Assembly (NCBI RefSeq): GCF_014640635.1 | Contig: NZ_BMHI01000005.1 | Coordinates: 186,001-250,000 of the forward strand | Length of the DNA stretch: 64,000 nucleotides | DNA from: Flexivirga endophytica | Lineage (GTDB): Bacteria; Actinomycetota; Actinomycetes; Actinomycetales; Dermatophilaceae | Direction: 5' to 3' | In this document: positions 9,250 through 20,646 of the stretch, piece after piece | How the letters are laid out: the number at the start of each line of letters is the position of its first letter | Position numbering within the stretch: position 1 is the stretch's first letter | Program-made: the position numbers and the translations under genes | Notes under the pieces: model-generated | The model's input: the letters and a program-made list of their open reading frames with translations, nothing else | What the model was told of the DNA's origin: nothing | Database searches by the model: none

Positions 9250-9963
9250 GTGCCCGGTGCAGCGCTGCAGGCGTTCTGCGATCTCGCGCTACCGCGTGCC
9301 TGCGCAGGGTGCGACGAGAAGCGGGTCGCGCTGTGCGAGCGCTGCCTGGCCGAGCTGCGGGAAGCGCTGGCGACACCTGCCTTCGCGGCGCTGCCGTCGC
9401 CGTGTCCGGTCGGTTTCCCGACGACCTGGTCGCAGACGCCGTATGACGGGGCGGTGGCCCAACTGCTGCGCGCCTTCAAGGACTCGGGCCGCAGCGACCT
9501 CGCACCGCGGTTGGCGAAGTTGCTGCGGTCGGCTGTGGCGGGCCTCGCCGAGTACGACGAGTCGTGCCTCGCAGCGTTGCGATCCGGCCGGCAGATGCTC
9601 GTGGTGCCGATGCCGAGCCGGTCGACATCGACACGGGCACGCGGGCGGGAGCCGACGGTCGAGCTGGCCCGACTCGCCGTGCGCGGGGCACGCCCGCTGG
9701 TGCTGTGCCGTGCCCTGCGCACGTCAGCCGCCGGTCGCGACCAGGCCGGGCTCACCGCCCAGGAACGGGCGCGGAACATGCATGGTGCGATGCGCCTGAC
9801 CGCCATCGGTCGGGCTCGGGTGCCCGGCCGGTTCTGTGTCGTGGTCGACGACATCGTGACGACCGGATCGTCCCTGGCGGAGGCTCACGCGACGTTGCTC
9901 GACGCCGGCGCAGCGGGTGTTGCCGCGGCGACGGTCGCGGCGACCCAGCGCTACGGCGGGTGA
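9250..9963 (+). CDS. ComF-family phosphoribosyltransferase-like protein
   Basis: Protein of 237 residues resembling ComF, a phosphoribosyltransferase-fold protein tied to DNA uptake in competent bacteria; its role in actinobacteria is unclear. Seen: a four-Cys zinc-type N-terminus (CAGCDEKRVALCERC), the ComF landmark YDGAVAQLLRAFKDSG, and the PRPP-binding loop VVVDDIVTTGSS near the end. The start is taken as GTG 9250; other GTG codons lie close by in other frames. It occupies the same place (lpqB-comF-hpf) as Rv3242c in M. tuberculosis. No other competence gene is visible in the window. Confidence 0.88.
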   Translation: MPGAALQAFCDLALPRACAGCDEKRVALCERCLAELREALATPAFAALPSPCPVGFPTTWSQTPYDGAVAQLLRAFKDSGRSDLAPRLAKLLRSAVAGLAEYDESCLAALRSGRQMLVVPMPSRSTSTRARGREPTVELARLAVRGARPLVLCRALRTSAAGRDQAGLTAQERARNMHGAMRLTAIGRARVPGRFCVVVDDIVTTGSSLAEAHATLLDAGAAGVAAATVAATQRYGG

Positions 9964-10166
9964 ACCCGACGCCCGCCGGACACGGTTCGGTCGTCAACCG
10001 TTTACGTCTGTGGGTCCGGTGGTTTAACGTCGATGCATGGAGCACCTCGTGCGATCGATTCCCGTACGACGATCCGCTCCGTGTGTCCTCCCGATGGAGG
10101 TGGTGCACCGGTAGACAAGGGATGCCGACCCGCCTGACGCCATGCAGTCGAAACCAGGAGTGCACC

Positions 10167-10808
10167 ATGGAGATCACCGTTACCGGACGTCATGTCACGG
10201 TCCCCGAGCGTTTTCGTCGGCACATCGAAGAGAAGCTGACCAAAGTGCCTCAGCTGGACCCGCGGGTCAATCGCTGCGATGTGGTCATCACGCACGAGGC
10301 CAACCCACGGCAGGCCAAGGAAGCGGAACGCATAGAGATCACGTGTCACGCCAAGAGGTCCGTGATTCGTGCCGAAGCGAGCGCGGACGACGTCTACGGC
10401 GCACTCGACATCGCGATGACCCGACTCGGAGAGAGGCTGCGTCGCACGAGCGACAAGCGCCGTGTCCACCGCGGTAGGAAACAACCCACGTCGGTCCACG
10501 ACGCGACATCGGCCATCGCGCTGCCGGACATGGACCAGACGGCGGACGACACTCCGTTGCCCGCGCACATCGCCAAGGTCGGCGGCGACGAGGACTGCCC
10601 GATCCATATCCGGGAGAAGGTCCACACCGGCACCCCGATGGGTGTCGACCAGGCACTCAACGCGATGGAGCTGGTCGGACACGACTTCTACCTCTACCAG
10701 GACGCCGAAACCGGCAGGCCGTGCGTGGTCTATCGTCGGCGGGGCTGGTCCTACGGCGTCATACAACTGGACGTCGTGGAAGAACCACCCGCAGCGAACA
10801 CCGCGTGA
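10167..10808 (+). CDS. hpf: Ribosome hibernation promoting factor, long form
   Basis: Binds the 30S subunit and makes inactive 100S ribosome dimers in stationary phase or hypoxia. The 213-residue length identifies the long form: an N-terminal S30AE domain from MEITVTGRHVTVPERFRRHI, a charged linker, and the C-terminal dimerisation domain (KVHTGTPMGVDQALNAMELV, ending in VVYRRRGWSYGVIQLD). AGGAG six bases before the ATG at 10167 decides the start; the frame stays open upstream but overlaps comF. The 203-base upstream gap should hold a stress-responsive promoter, but I cannot point to convincing -35/-10 boxes. Confidence 0.95.
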   Translation: MEITVTGRHVTVPERFRRHIEEKLTKVPQLDPRVNRCDVVITHEANPRQAKEAERIEITCHAKRSVIRAEASADDVYGALDIAMTRLGERLRRTSDKRRVHRGRKQPTSVHDATSAIALPDMDQTADDTPLPAHIAKVGGDEDCPIHIREKVHTGTPMGVDQALNAMELVGHDFYLYQDAETGRPCVVYRRRGWSYGVIQLDVVEEPPAANTA

Positions 10809-10835
10809 CAGCACTGCGCTACACGACAAGGACAC

Positions 10836-11567
10836 GTGACTGACATTCCACGGACCAAAGGCGGGGCCGGTGCCGCACCGGCCCCGCTTCCTGCGCGCCC
10901 GGAGGTGGTCCGCACCCTGCTGGTCGAGGACTACAAGATCTACCGGCACGGGTTGCGGATGATCCTTGATCTCGAGGACGACATCGCCGTCGTCGGCGAG
11001 ACCGGCAGTGCCGTCGAGGCGCTCGAGATGGCGGAAGCGACGGCGCCCGATGTCGTCGTCCTGGACATCCTGCTGCCCGATGGCAGCGGTCTGCAGGTAT
11101 GCCGGAAGATCTGCGCACGACTGCCCGATACCAAGGTCCTGATGCTGACCGCTTCCGACGAGGACTCCGACCTGGTCGAGTCGGTGAAGGCAGGTGCGAC
11201 CGGCTATCTCCTCAAGGACATCGCGCCGGACCAGCTGCCGATGTCGATCCGCGCCGTCGCGAGCGGAAAGGCACTGCTGTCACCGGAACTCGGCTCGACC
11301 CTGTTGTCGGAGTACTCCGCGTTGGTGCGCGGCGCGCCGGCGCGCGACGACGAGCCGACCGGAGAGCTGACCGACCGCGAGTTGGAGGTTCTGGGCCTGG
11401 TCGCGCGCGGCTGGTCCAACCGCAAGATCGCCGAAGAGCTGTTCATCGCCGAGAACACCGTCAAGAACCACGTGCGCAACATCCTCGACAAGCTGCAGTT
11501 GCGCAGTCGCATGCAAGCCGCGCTGTATGCCGTCCGCGGCGGGCTGGTCGACGACCAGGCGGAGTGA
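10836..11567 (+). CDS. Orphan LuxR-family response regulator
   Basis: DNA-binding response regulator of 243 residues with no kinase gene beside it. Seen: receiver with TLLVEDYKIYRHG, phospho-acceptor Asp77 in VVLDILLPDG, Lys in GYLLKDIAP, and a C-terminal LuxR HTH from LTDRELEVLGLVARGWSN with ENTVKNHVRNI. The GTG at 10836 gives a 20-residue Gly/Ala/Pro-rich leader before the receiver. A terminator-like hairpin lies inside that leader, so the real start may be the GTG at 10905, directly after GGAG. Neighbour hpf (28 bases upstream) suggests a link to dormancy or stress, but this is inference. Confidence 0.9.
   Translation: MTDIPRTKGGAGAAPAPLPARPEVVRTLLVEDYKIYRHGLRMILDLEDDIAVVGETGSAVEALEMAEATAPDVVVLDILLPDGSGLQVCRKICARLPDTKVLMLTASDEDSDLVESVKAGATGYLLKDIAPDQLPMSIRAVASGKALLSPELGSTLLSEYSALVRGAPARDDEPTGELTDRELEVLGLVARGWSNRKIAEELFIAENTVKNHVRNILDKLQLRSRMQAALYAVRGGLVDDQAE
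10861..10887 (+). terminator. GC-rich hairpin downstream of hpf, inside the regulator's leader
   Basis: Arms 10861-10873 and 10875-10887 are perfectly complementary over 13 bases; allowing for a usable loop the stem is about 11 bp. TTCC follows. It lies 53 bases after the hpf stop and within the first codons of the longer version of the response regulator. Either a terminator of hpf, with the regulator starting later, or an attenuator. Confidence 0.5.
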
Positions 11568-11577
11568 GACCGGGCTG

Positions 11578-13842
11578 CTAGTGCACGCCCGGTGCGAGCC
11601 GATCGAAGAGCAACAGGTCGACCACGCTGCCGTCACCGAGCAGTTCGGCCGATCGCGCCCGCCCGATCTGCTCGAAGTCACAGCGTTTCGCCACTGCCAC
11701 CGAGGCGTCGTTCCCGACGGCGACGCCCAGTCGCAATCGGCGCAGCCCCAACCCGCCCTTGGCCGCGGGCATGAACGCGTAGGAGCAGACCGCGTCCAGT
11801 GCATGTGTCGCCAGGCCCTGACCGCGGGCCCCGGCCGACAGCCAGTAGCCGGCCTCGGCATTGCCGTCGGCAAAATTCTGCAGCCCGATCATGCCGGCGA
11901 AGTCTCCTTCGCCGGAGCCGCAGATCACCCACCAGCTGCCGTGCGCCGTGATGTCGACGTGGCGGTTGCGCGCGACGTGGTCCTCGGCGCGTTGCTCGAG
12001 GTCGTCCTGGGGGATCGACAGCCAACGGCGTACCTGTGGCTCGGCCCAGGTGCGCGCCACGGCCGCAGCGTCGCCGCGGCGCAGCGGGCGTAGCCGTACG
12101 TCGGGAAAATCCAGCACCGGTGGCAGGACCGAACGTTGGGTCTCGCGGGCGTCAGTGACCAAGAGCTCGAAGTAGGCGCCGTCGGTGATCCTGCCGTCGG
12201 CGGCCGTGTAGGCCTGCCGGTCCTGCCCCCATTGCCGGAAGCCGGCGCCGCGTAACAACGACCGCGAAGCGTGATTGTCCAGGTCGGTCTCGGCAAACAA
12301 TCTGGTGAGCCCGAGGCCACCGGCCTCCGCAGGCGAGAATGCATGCGTCACAACAGCTTCCAGCGCGCTCGCCAAGACGCCCTGACCCCGTGCGGCCGGC
12401 AGCAGCCAATAGCCGACCTCGCCCGAGGTGGCAGTGCGGTCACCGATATTGAAAATTGCGATATTGCCGAGCGGTGCATCGGTGGTCGCGTCGGCGACGC
12501 ACCACGAGACCACGTAGCCCTGATCGATGAAGCCTCGCTGCCGGGCAATCCAGCCGGCGAACGACGTCTTGGTGACCTGTGCGGCAAGTGGCATGTAACG
12601 CTTGGCGACTTCGTCCACTTCGTCCGGCAAGTACGAGACGTCGTCGTCGCGCCAGGGTCGCAGGCGAATGCCATCGCGATCGATAATCGGCACGATGTTC
12701 GGTGAAACCCGCTGTGCGTCAACGTCATCCGTGGCGAGCAGTTCCCAGTTGAGTGCGTCGCTCGGCTCTCGGTCGTCGCGCGCGATGACCGACCGCTCCG
12801 TGCCCCAGCACTGGAAACCTGACCGGCGCAACACTCGTGCCGACGCCGTGTTGGCGAGGTCGCTGCCTGCCTGCAGCCGGTGCAAACCCAATCCGTGCGT
12901 GCCGGCGAGGTCGGCGCGAGGGGCGAAGGCATGCTGCCGGACGAGATCGACGGCGGTGGACATTACGCCACGTCCGCGCGCGTGCGGGTAGAGCCAGTAG
13001 CCGAGCTCACCGTTGCCAAGCGTGAAGTCGATGTCGAGATGCCGGACCTGCACGTACCCGAGCGGCTTGTCGGTCGCCTTCTCGGCGATGCACCAGAAGA
13101 CGCCCTCGCCGTCAGCCATCCGCTCACGACGGCGCAACAGCCATTCGGAGTAGTCGGCCGGCGCCGGCTGCATGTCAGTGACCATCGACCGGCTCAGCTC
13201 GTCGCGCTCGTAGACGATGTCATCGTCGCGCCATGGGCGCAGCCGGAGCCCGGAGCCTTCGAGCACCGCGGGCTCCCACCACGGGTGACCGGGCCTGCCG
13301 GTCCAGCCGCGCGCACTCGCGTGCCCGATCCACCGGTCCTCGGGCAGTCCCGGCCCGTCGATGCCCTGGTCCGGCCACGTCCCGTCGACGGTGAATCCGG
13401 TCGCCCACGCGATGCGGCGAGATCCCCAGTTGCCACGAGCCGCCTGCCAGGTGACCGTGCGCAGGCCCAGATCGTCGAAGGCATGCCGCAACACCAGCCG
13501 GGTCGCTCCGGTCATCACGCCCTTGCCGCGGGCGTCGGGGTGCAGGTTGTAACCGAGCTCACGGGAGGCGGGGGAGCGCCGGTGCAGGTTGATCGTGCCG
13601 ACGTACACGCCGCCGAACTCGATCGCCCAGTAGTGCGCCGCGTCGTCCTCCCACCGGCTGCGGATCTTCGCCAGGAACTCGCGGGCGTCGGCTTCGTCAT
13701 ACGGCTGCGGGAGTGTCAGCCAGCGCCGGGTCTCCCCGTCCCGGCAGTTCTCGACGATCCGTGGCACGTCGGAGTCGCGGTGCGCGCGCAGCGTCACCCG
13801 GCCGTCGGTCAGCTCGGGCACGTCGTCCGGGAAGGTCGGCAT
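11578..13842 (-). CDS. Four-domain GNAT acetyltransferase polyprotein
   Basis: A 754-residue protein built of four consecutive GNAT (RimJ/RimL-like) N-acetyltransferase domains, each about 180 residues. Domain starts are seen as LTDGRVTLRAHRDSDVPRI (about 15), SGLRLRPWRDDDIVY (about 195), DGIRLRPWRDDDVSY (about 390) and FPDVRLRPLRRGDAAAV (about 575). Each carries the acetyl-CoA loop: DARGKGVMTGA, HARGRGVMSTA, AARGQGVLASA and GARGQGLATHA. Single-domain RimL-type enzymes are about 180 residues, so four in one chain is unusual. Substrates are unknown. I prefer ATG 13842 to the TTG four codons earlier. It lies 42 bases after a three-domain paralogue, probably one operon. Confidence 0.9.
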   Translation of the reverse strand: MPTFPDDVPELTDGRVTLRAHRDSDVPRIVENCRDGETRRWLTLPQPYDEADAREFLAKIRSRWEDDAAHYWAIEFGGVYVGTINLHRRSPASRELGYNLHPDARGKGVMTGATRLVLRHAFDDLGLRTVTWQAARGNWGSRRIAWATGFTVDGTWPDQGIDGPGLPEDRWIGHASARGWTGRPGHPWWEPAVLEGSGLRLRPWRDDDIVYERDELSRSMVTDMQPAPADYSEWLLRRRERMADGEGVFWCIAEKATDKPLGYVQVRHLDIDFTLGNGELGYWLYPHARGRGVMSTAVDLVRQHAFAPRADLAGTHGLGLHRLQAGSDLANTASARVLRRSGFQCWGTERSVIARDDREPSDALNWELLATDDVDAQRVSPNIVPIIDRDGIRLRPWRDDDVSYLPDEVDEVAKRYMPLAAQVTKTSFAGWIARQRGFIDQGYVVSWCVADATTDAPLGNIAIFNIGDRTATSGEVGYWLLPAARGQGVLASALEAVVTHAFSPAEAGGLGLTRLFAETDLDNHASRSLLRGAGFRQWGQDRQAYTAADGRITDGAYFELLVTDARETQRSVLPPVLDFPDVRLRPLRRGDAAAVARTWAEPQVRRWLSIPQDDLEQRAEDHVARNRHVDITAHGSWWVICGSGEGDFAGMIGLQNFADGNAEAGYWLSAGARGQGLATHALDAVCSYAFMPAAKGGLGLRRLRLGVAVGNDASVAVAKRCDFEQIGRARSAELLGDGSVVDLLLFDRLAPGVH

Positions 13843-13884
13843 ACCGGCAGCCAATCACGGGTCGTTGGGACCGGCCATGGATTT

Positions 13885-15585
13885 TCAGTCCGGGTCGCCG
13901 GGCCGGTGCGTGTGCTCCACCGACAGCAGCTCGAAATAGGCGGTGTCGGTGATCGTGCCGTCGGCGGCGACGAACGAGTCGTGGTCCTGGCCGTACTGCC
14001 GGAAACCGGCCGACGCCAGCGTCAGCATCGACGCGTGGTTGCCGTCGACGGTCGCCGCGTCCAGCCGTCGCAGGCCCAGGCCGTCGGGTGAGAAGGCGTG
14101 GTCCACGACGGCCCGCAGTGCCTCGCCGGCCAGCCCGCGGCCCCGCGCCTCGTCATACAGCCAGTAGCCGGTGGTGCCGCTGCGCAGGGGAGTGCCGAGA
14201 CCGCGGACGCCGATCGAACCCAGTGGCCGGTCGGTGACCGCGTCGGCGATGCACCAGCCGACAGACGTGCCGTCCAGCTCGTCGCAGCTCTCGCGCGCCA
14301 GCCAGTCGGCATAACCCGCGGCCGGTGGACGCGGCTCGATGCCCATCGCGCCGGCGGCCTGGGGATCCGGTGCGGGCTCGCGCTCGGGCCGGTCTTGCTC
14401 GCTCCACGCGCGCAGCGTCAGCCGCTCGGTGCGCAGCACGGGCACCGGCACGGCGGCCGACCGCTGCGCCTCACGGTCGTCGGAGGCGAGCAACTCGAAG
14501 GACTCCTCGTCGCCGACCGTGCCGTCGGGGAGGGCGATGTTCGCGTGTTCGGAGCCGATGTGCCGGAACCCCGCCCAGCGCAGGACGCGGTGCGAGGCCA
14601 GGTTCGTCCCATCGACGTGGGCCGCCAGCCTCCGCAGGCCGAGCCCACCGTCGGTCGTGGGGGAGAAGGAGTGCCGCACCACGAGTTCCATCGCATCGCG
14701 CATCACACCTCGACCGCGTGCGGACGGCTGCAGCCAGTAGGCCAGCCTCGCCGTGTCACGCAGCATCGGGACGTTCATCCGGAAGAGCTGTATGCCGCCG
14801 AGCGGGTGGTCCGTTGCGATGTCTGCGATGCACCAGACGACGGCTTCGCCGCCCGCCATACGTTCCAGGCGGGTTAGCAACCACTCGTCGAACCCGTCCG
14901 GGGCGGGCGCCGAGCCGAGCATAAAGTGCGTCAGGGAGCGGTCCGGCGTCGTGTCCGGGACGTCCGTGTCGCGCCACGGCCGCAAGCGGATCCGGCCCGA
15001 CTCCAGCGCTGCCGCCTCCCGCCAGGGCAGCTGCGGCGCACGGGGGTCGGATGCGTGCAGGTGCCCGAACCAGGTGCCGACGATCGTCCCGTCGGGCCCG
15101 GGATGCGTGGCCGGCCAGGTGCCGTCGTGGGTGAAGCCGAGCGCCCACGCCACCCGGCGGGAAGCCCAGTTGCCGCGGGCGGCGCGCCATACCAGCGTCT
15201 GCAGGCCGAGGTCGTCGAAGGCGTGCGCGACCAGCAGACGGGCCGCCGCCGTGGTGACGCCCCGACCTCGCACGTCCGGGTGCACGCCGTAACCGATCTC
15301 CGAGGTGCCACCGGCCCGCGAGTGCAGATTGATCGAGCCGGCCCAACGCCCGTCGACCTCGACCGCCCAGGCTCCCTGCCGTGTGCCGGACTCCCAGGTG
15401 GTGCGCACCTGGTCGAAGAACTCGCGCGCCTGCTCCATCCCGTATGGCGACGGGAGCGGCACACTCGCGCGGGTGCGCGGGTCGTTCGCGAACTCCACGA
15501 TGCGCGGCAGGTCCGAATCCTGGTGGGCGCGCAGGGTCACGGCACCGTCGGTGAGTTCTGGAACGGCATCGGGGAAGACCGGCAT
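13885..15585 (-). CDS. Three-domain GNAT acetyltransferase polyprotein
   Basis: A 566-residue paralogue of the next gene, with three GNAT domains. Starts are LTDGAVTLRAHQDSDLPRI (about 10), SGRIRLRPWRDTDVPD (about 195) and TERLTLRAWSEQDRPE (about 390). Acetyl-CoA loops are DVRGRGVTTAA, SARGRGVMRDA and EARGRGLAGEA. Its first domain matches the first domain of the four-domain protein closely, including the MPxFPDxVPELTDG N-terminus, suggesting a whole-gene duplication followed by loss or gain of one domain. The ATG at 15585 is chosen by that match; no good ribosome site is visible. Function unknown; the substrate may be a protein N-terminus or an antibiotic. Confidence 0.9.
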   Translation of the reverse strand: MPVFPDAVPELTDGAVTLRAHQDSDLPRIVEFANDPRTRASVPLPSPYGMEQAREFFDQVRTTWESGTRQGAWAVEVDGRWAGSINLHSRAGGTSEIGYGVHPDVRGRGVTTAAARLLVAHAFDDLGLQTLVWRAARGNWASRRVAWALGFTHDGTWPATHPGPDGTIVGTWFGHLHASDPRAPQLPWREAAALESGRIRLRPWRDTDVPDTTPDRSLTHFMLGSAPAPDGFDEWLLTRLERMAGGEAVVWCIADIATDHPLGGIQLFRMNVPMLRDTARLAYWLQPSARGRGVMRDAMELVVRHSFSPTTDGGLGLRRLAAHVDGTNLASHRVLRWAGFRHIGSEHANIALPDGTVGDEESFELLASDDREAQRSAAVPVPVLRTERLTLRAWSEQDRPEREPAPDPQAAGAMGIEPRPPAAGYADWLARESCDELDGTSVGWCIADAVTDRPLGSIGVRGLGTPLRSGTTGYWLYDEARGRGLAGEALRAVVDHAFSPDGLGLRRLDAATVDGNHASMLTLASAGFRQYGQDHDSFVAADGTITDTAYFELLSVEHTHRPGDPD

Positions 15586-15611
15586 GCCCGGCAGCAAACC
15601 ACATGTGACTC

Positions 15612-15668
15612 ACCCCACGAAGTTTCTCCCCCGCTGCGCTCCTCCGAATACTTCGCGGGGACCCCGAG
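15612..15668. repeat. REP-like interspersed palindrome, copy A
   Basis: ACCCCACGAAGTTTCTC at the left and ATACTTCGCGGGGACCCCGA at the right make an imperfect palindrome (CCCCACGAAGT against ACTTCGCGGGG, one mismatch) around a loop of about 25 bases. It lies between the divergent GNAT operon and secA. A second copy in inverted orientation follows secA at 18518-18572, and a partial third lies at 60856-60899. Confidence 0.8.
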
Positions 15669-15769
15669 AAGCGCGCCGGGAACCCAACACCCGGTCCCGA
15701 CCATTAGCATGGGTGAGTCTGTCTACAAGTCGTGACGGCGAAATGTTCGTCCATTAGCGGGGAGAGTCC

Positions 15770-18499
<2,730 letters not shown>

Positions 18500-18517
18500 G
18501 GAAGATCGGTCCTGGGA

Positions 18518-18572
18518 CTCGGGGTCCCCGCGAAGTATCGGAGCGAGTTACGAGCGGAGAACTTCGTGGGGT
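18518..18572. repeat. REP-like interspersed palindrome, copy B (likely bidirectional terminator)
   Basis: In reverse orientation relative to copy A: CTCGGGGTCCCCGCGAAGTA at the left, GAACTTCGTGGGGTTCAGC at the right (the last bases run into the stop codon of the minus-strand gene). The stem CCCCGCGAAGT/ACTTCGTGGGG fills the 73-base gap between convergent secA and the Rv3235-like gene, so a bidirectional terminator role is likely. Confidence 0.8.
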
Positions 18573-19112
18573 TCAGCCGAGCTCCATCGCGGTCACCATC
18601 CAGCGACCGTCGACGCCGACGATGCGCAGTGCCATGGCCCGGACGCGGCCGTCGTGCTGCACCACGACACTGGCCTCGATGACGCCGTCGTCGGGTTCGC
18701 ACACGTGCACGCGGCGCACCAGTGACCGGTGCAACGGACGTGCGCCACGGCGCTTGGCGATGACCGACCTCGCGTGGACCCGCTCGTAGACCAAGGGGCT
18801 GACCGAGCGGGCGATCTGGGTCACGGGGCGCACTCCCGTCATACATTCCAGGATGGCGCCGGCCGTGCGCTGCAGCCAGGCGCGCGGCTCCGGCAGCAGA
18901 CTGGTCCGGGTCGCCTGCGGCCCGAAGTGCGGGTCGACCTCACCGGCGCCGAGGACCACGCGCAGCGTCGGCTGGGAGTAGCCCCGTCGGCGGTCCCGCG
19001 AGGCGGCGACGACGTCGTCGTACAACGTGTCGACGGCGCACTCGTCGAGGGCAGGCGGCTGCCAGCCGGAGGCCGGTGACAGGTGCAGCGGTTGGGCCGT
19101 GGCGGTGCTCAT
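18573..19112 (-). CDS. Rv3235-family protein
   Basis: A 179-residue protein of the actinobacterial Rv3235 family; function unknown. The conserved part is C-terminal: TGVRPVTQIARSVSPLVYER, then a beta-rich segment ending MALRIVGVDGRWMVTAMELG. No membrane segment or signal peptide. ATG 19112 has AAGGA 8 bases upstream and overlaps the stop of the LysM gene (ATGA), so the two are translated together. Convergent with secA, as in M. tuberculosis where Rv3235 lies a few genes from secA1. The longer open frame upstream has out-of-frame composition and is rejected. Confidence 0.85.
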   Translation of the reverse strand: MSTATAQPLHLSPASGWQPPALDECAVDTLYDDVVAASRDRRRGYSQPTLRVVLGAGEVDPHFGPQATRTSLLPEPRAWLQRTAGAILECMTGVRPVTQIARSVSPLVYERVHARSVIAKRRGARPLHRSLVRRVHVCEPDDGVIEASVVVQHDGRVRAMALRIVGVDGRWMVTAMELG

Positions 19113-19957
19113 CGGTTGCTTCCTTCCAGGGCGTGGTCCGGCGTCTGCAGCCGGGTGCCGATGCTGAGCTGATCGGGGTCGTCGCCGATGACGTGCCGGT
19201 TTGCGGCATACCACCGCGGCCACTCCGCCGCGATCGCCTGCGCGTCGGCGTGCGGTCCCAGGTGAGCTGCCGCGATGGACCACAGGGTGTCGCCACGATG
19301 GACGACAATCTCGCCTGAGTCGTCGGCGACCGGTTTGCCGGTCACCAGCGGTGCGCACTCGCGCGCCACCTGGTCGGTGCGGGCCGGTTTGTCCGGCACC
19401 CAGCCGGGCGCCGGCGGTGCCTCGTCGGTGCACGAATCCGAAGGTCTCACAGCGTGTTTCGAGCCGTGCTCGCTGCCGCTCACGACACCTGTGATCGTCG
19501 ATGTGGCCGCACTCGAGGCGGCAGACGCCGACGCGACCGTCGGGTTGCTCGCAGCGAATGCCGGCGCCGCCGTGCTCAGGCTGGACAACGCCGTCAGCGC
19601 GAGCAGTACGCCGGCCAGGCGGCCGATCATCCCGGATGGTCGCGGGCCGGAGCCGGTGCGACCGCCGTCATGGGCGGACCCGGCACTCCCTCCGGCGGAC
19701 GTCGTGCGCAGCACGGTCGCGGTCGCCAGCACGATCAGCGCAGCCGCCCACAGCAGGGCCAGCACCAGCGCGGCCCACAGCAGGACCGGGAGCGCGTCGG
19801 GAGTGCGAACCGCGCTACGTCGCTCGAGGCGGTGCAACTCACCAAGCATCCCGCCCCATGCGGCGTAGGTCGCGATGAGCGCACCGACGGCGGCGGTCGC
19901 CCCGAGCGCCGCGGCGCGTGCCCGGTGCCATCGACCGGTGATCCCTGTGTCCTGCAT
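19109..19957 (-). CDS. Membrane protein with C-terminal LysM domain
   Basis: A 282-residue protein with three hydrophobic segments: about 13-35, about 55-83 (ALPVLLWAALVLALLWAAAL) and about 110-135 (GRLAGVLLALTALSSLSTAA). A Ser/Thr/Ala-rich linker leads to a C-terminal LysM peptidoglycan-binding domain (VVHRGDTLWSIAAAHLG ... LSIGTRLQTP). It should anchor in the membrane and contact the cell wall. The ATG at 19957 follows a GAGAAGGCGG stretch; a start at 20035 is possible but lacks support. Overlaps the Rv3235-like gene by 4 bases. Part of the conserved, uncharacterised cluster that runs to about 23.2 kb. Confidence 0.85.
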   Translation of the reverse strand: MQDTGITGRWHRARAAALGATAAVGALIATYAAWGGMLGELHRLERRSAVRTPDALPVLLWAALVLALLWAAALIVLATATVLRTTSAGGSAGSAHDGGRTGSGPRPSGMIGRLAGVLLALTALSSLSTAAPAFAASNPTVASASAASSAATSTITGVVSGSEHGSKHAVRPSDSCTDEAPPAPGWVPDKPARTDQVARECAPLVTGKPVADDSGEIVVHRGDTLWSIAAAHLGPHADAQAIAAEWPRWYAANRHVIGDDPDQLSIGTRLQTPDHALEGSNR

Positions 19958-20099
19958 GTCCGCCTTCTCTCCCCGTCGGCGCTGATGTGCATCAACCAGA
20001 TGCAAAAGGTGCCAAACGACATCAATCGACAACAAGTGAACTCAATCACATGCAAGTGCGGTTGTCCATGGCGTGGGCACGGCCCGCTACGGTGGCCGC

Positions 20100-20642
20100 G
20101 TGCGTTGGCAGGACTTGTTCGCAGACCTGGAGGCCCAACTACTCGCCGAACAACGGCGGGAGTTGCAGGCCGAGGTCGCCGACCGCACGCGGCGCGAGCG
20201 CGCCGAGGTGTCGGTGCTGGACCGGGCGGCGCGATCGGTCGGCACCGTGATCACCGTCGTCACGGGGGCCGGCTCGGTCCGCGGCACGTTGGACGACCTG
20301 GGCAAGGACTGGCTGCTCGTCCAGGAGGAGGGGCGGCACGCCGCACTCGTGCCGATGCCGGCGGTCACCGCGCTCGTCGGACTCGGGACCCGCAGCGACG
20401 ACGACCGCGGGATGGGACGCCGGTTCGGTCTCGGCGTGGCGCTACGCGCGGTCGCGCGGGATCGCGCGCCCGTCGCCATCCACGACGTCGTCGGTGGCCT
20501 GGCGACCGGCACGATCGACAAGGTCGGAGCCGATCACCTCGACCTGGCCGAGCATCCTGCCGATGCGGTACGCCGGGCGCGCGCGCTCACCGGGCACCGG
20601 GTGGTGCCGTTCGCGGCCATCGGCATCGTCAGGCGTGCCTGA
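20100..20642 (+). CDS. Conserved actinobacterial protein, often labelled Fis-family regulator
   Basis: A 180-residue soluble protein. The N-terminus MRWQDLFADLEAQLLAEQRR followed by a charged helix is typical of a conserved actinobacterial family that databases often call 'Fis family transcriptional regulator'; I see no Fis-type helix-turn-helix, so I do not adopt that name. The rest is beta-rich (VITVVTGAGSVRGTLDDLG, DVVGGLATGTIDKVGADHLD), resembling small-barrel folds. GTG 20100 is chosen because homologues begin at this Trp-containing motif. Divergent from the LysM gene. Function unknown. Confidence 0.7.
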   Translation: MRWQDLFADLEAQLLAEQRRELQAEVADRTRRERAEVSVLDRAARSVGTVITVVTGAGSVRGTLDDLGKDWLLVQEEGRHAALVPMPAVTALVGLGTRSDDDRGMGRRFGLGVALRAVARDRAPVAIHDVVGGLATGTIDKVGADHLDLAEHPADAVRRARALTGHRVVPFAAIGIVRRA

Positions 20643-20646
20643 CCCT

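Noticed and set aside
6945-9854. A 2.9-kb open frame antisense to mtrB, lpqB and comF
   Set aside because: High-GC shadow frame: Arg/Ala/Pro/His-rich, no recognisable domain, while the opposite strand carries clear, syntenic genes.
9250-9963. Evidence of a natural competence system from the ComF-like gene
   Set aside because: ComF-like genes at this locus are general in actinobacteria; no ComEA/ComEC/DprA is visible here.
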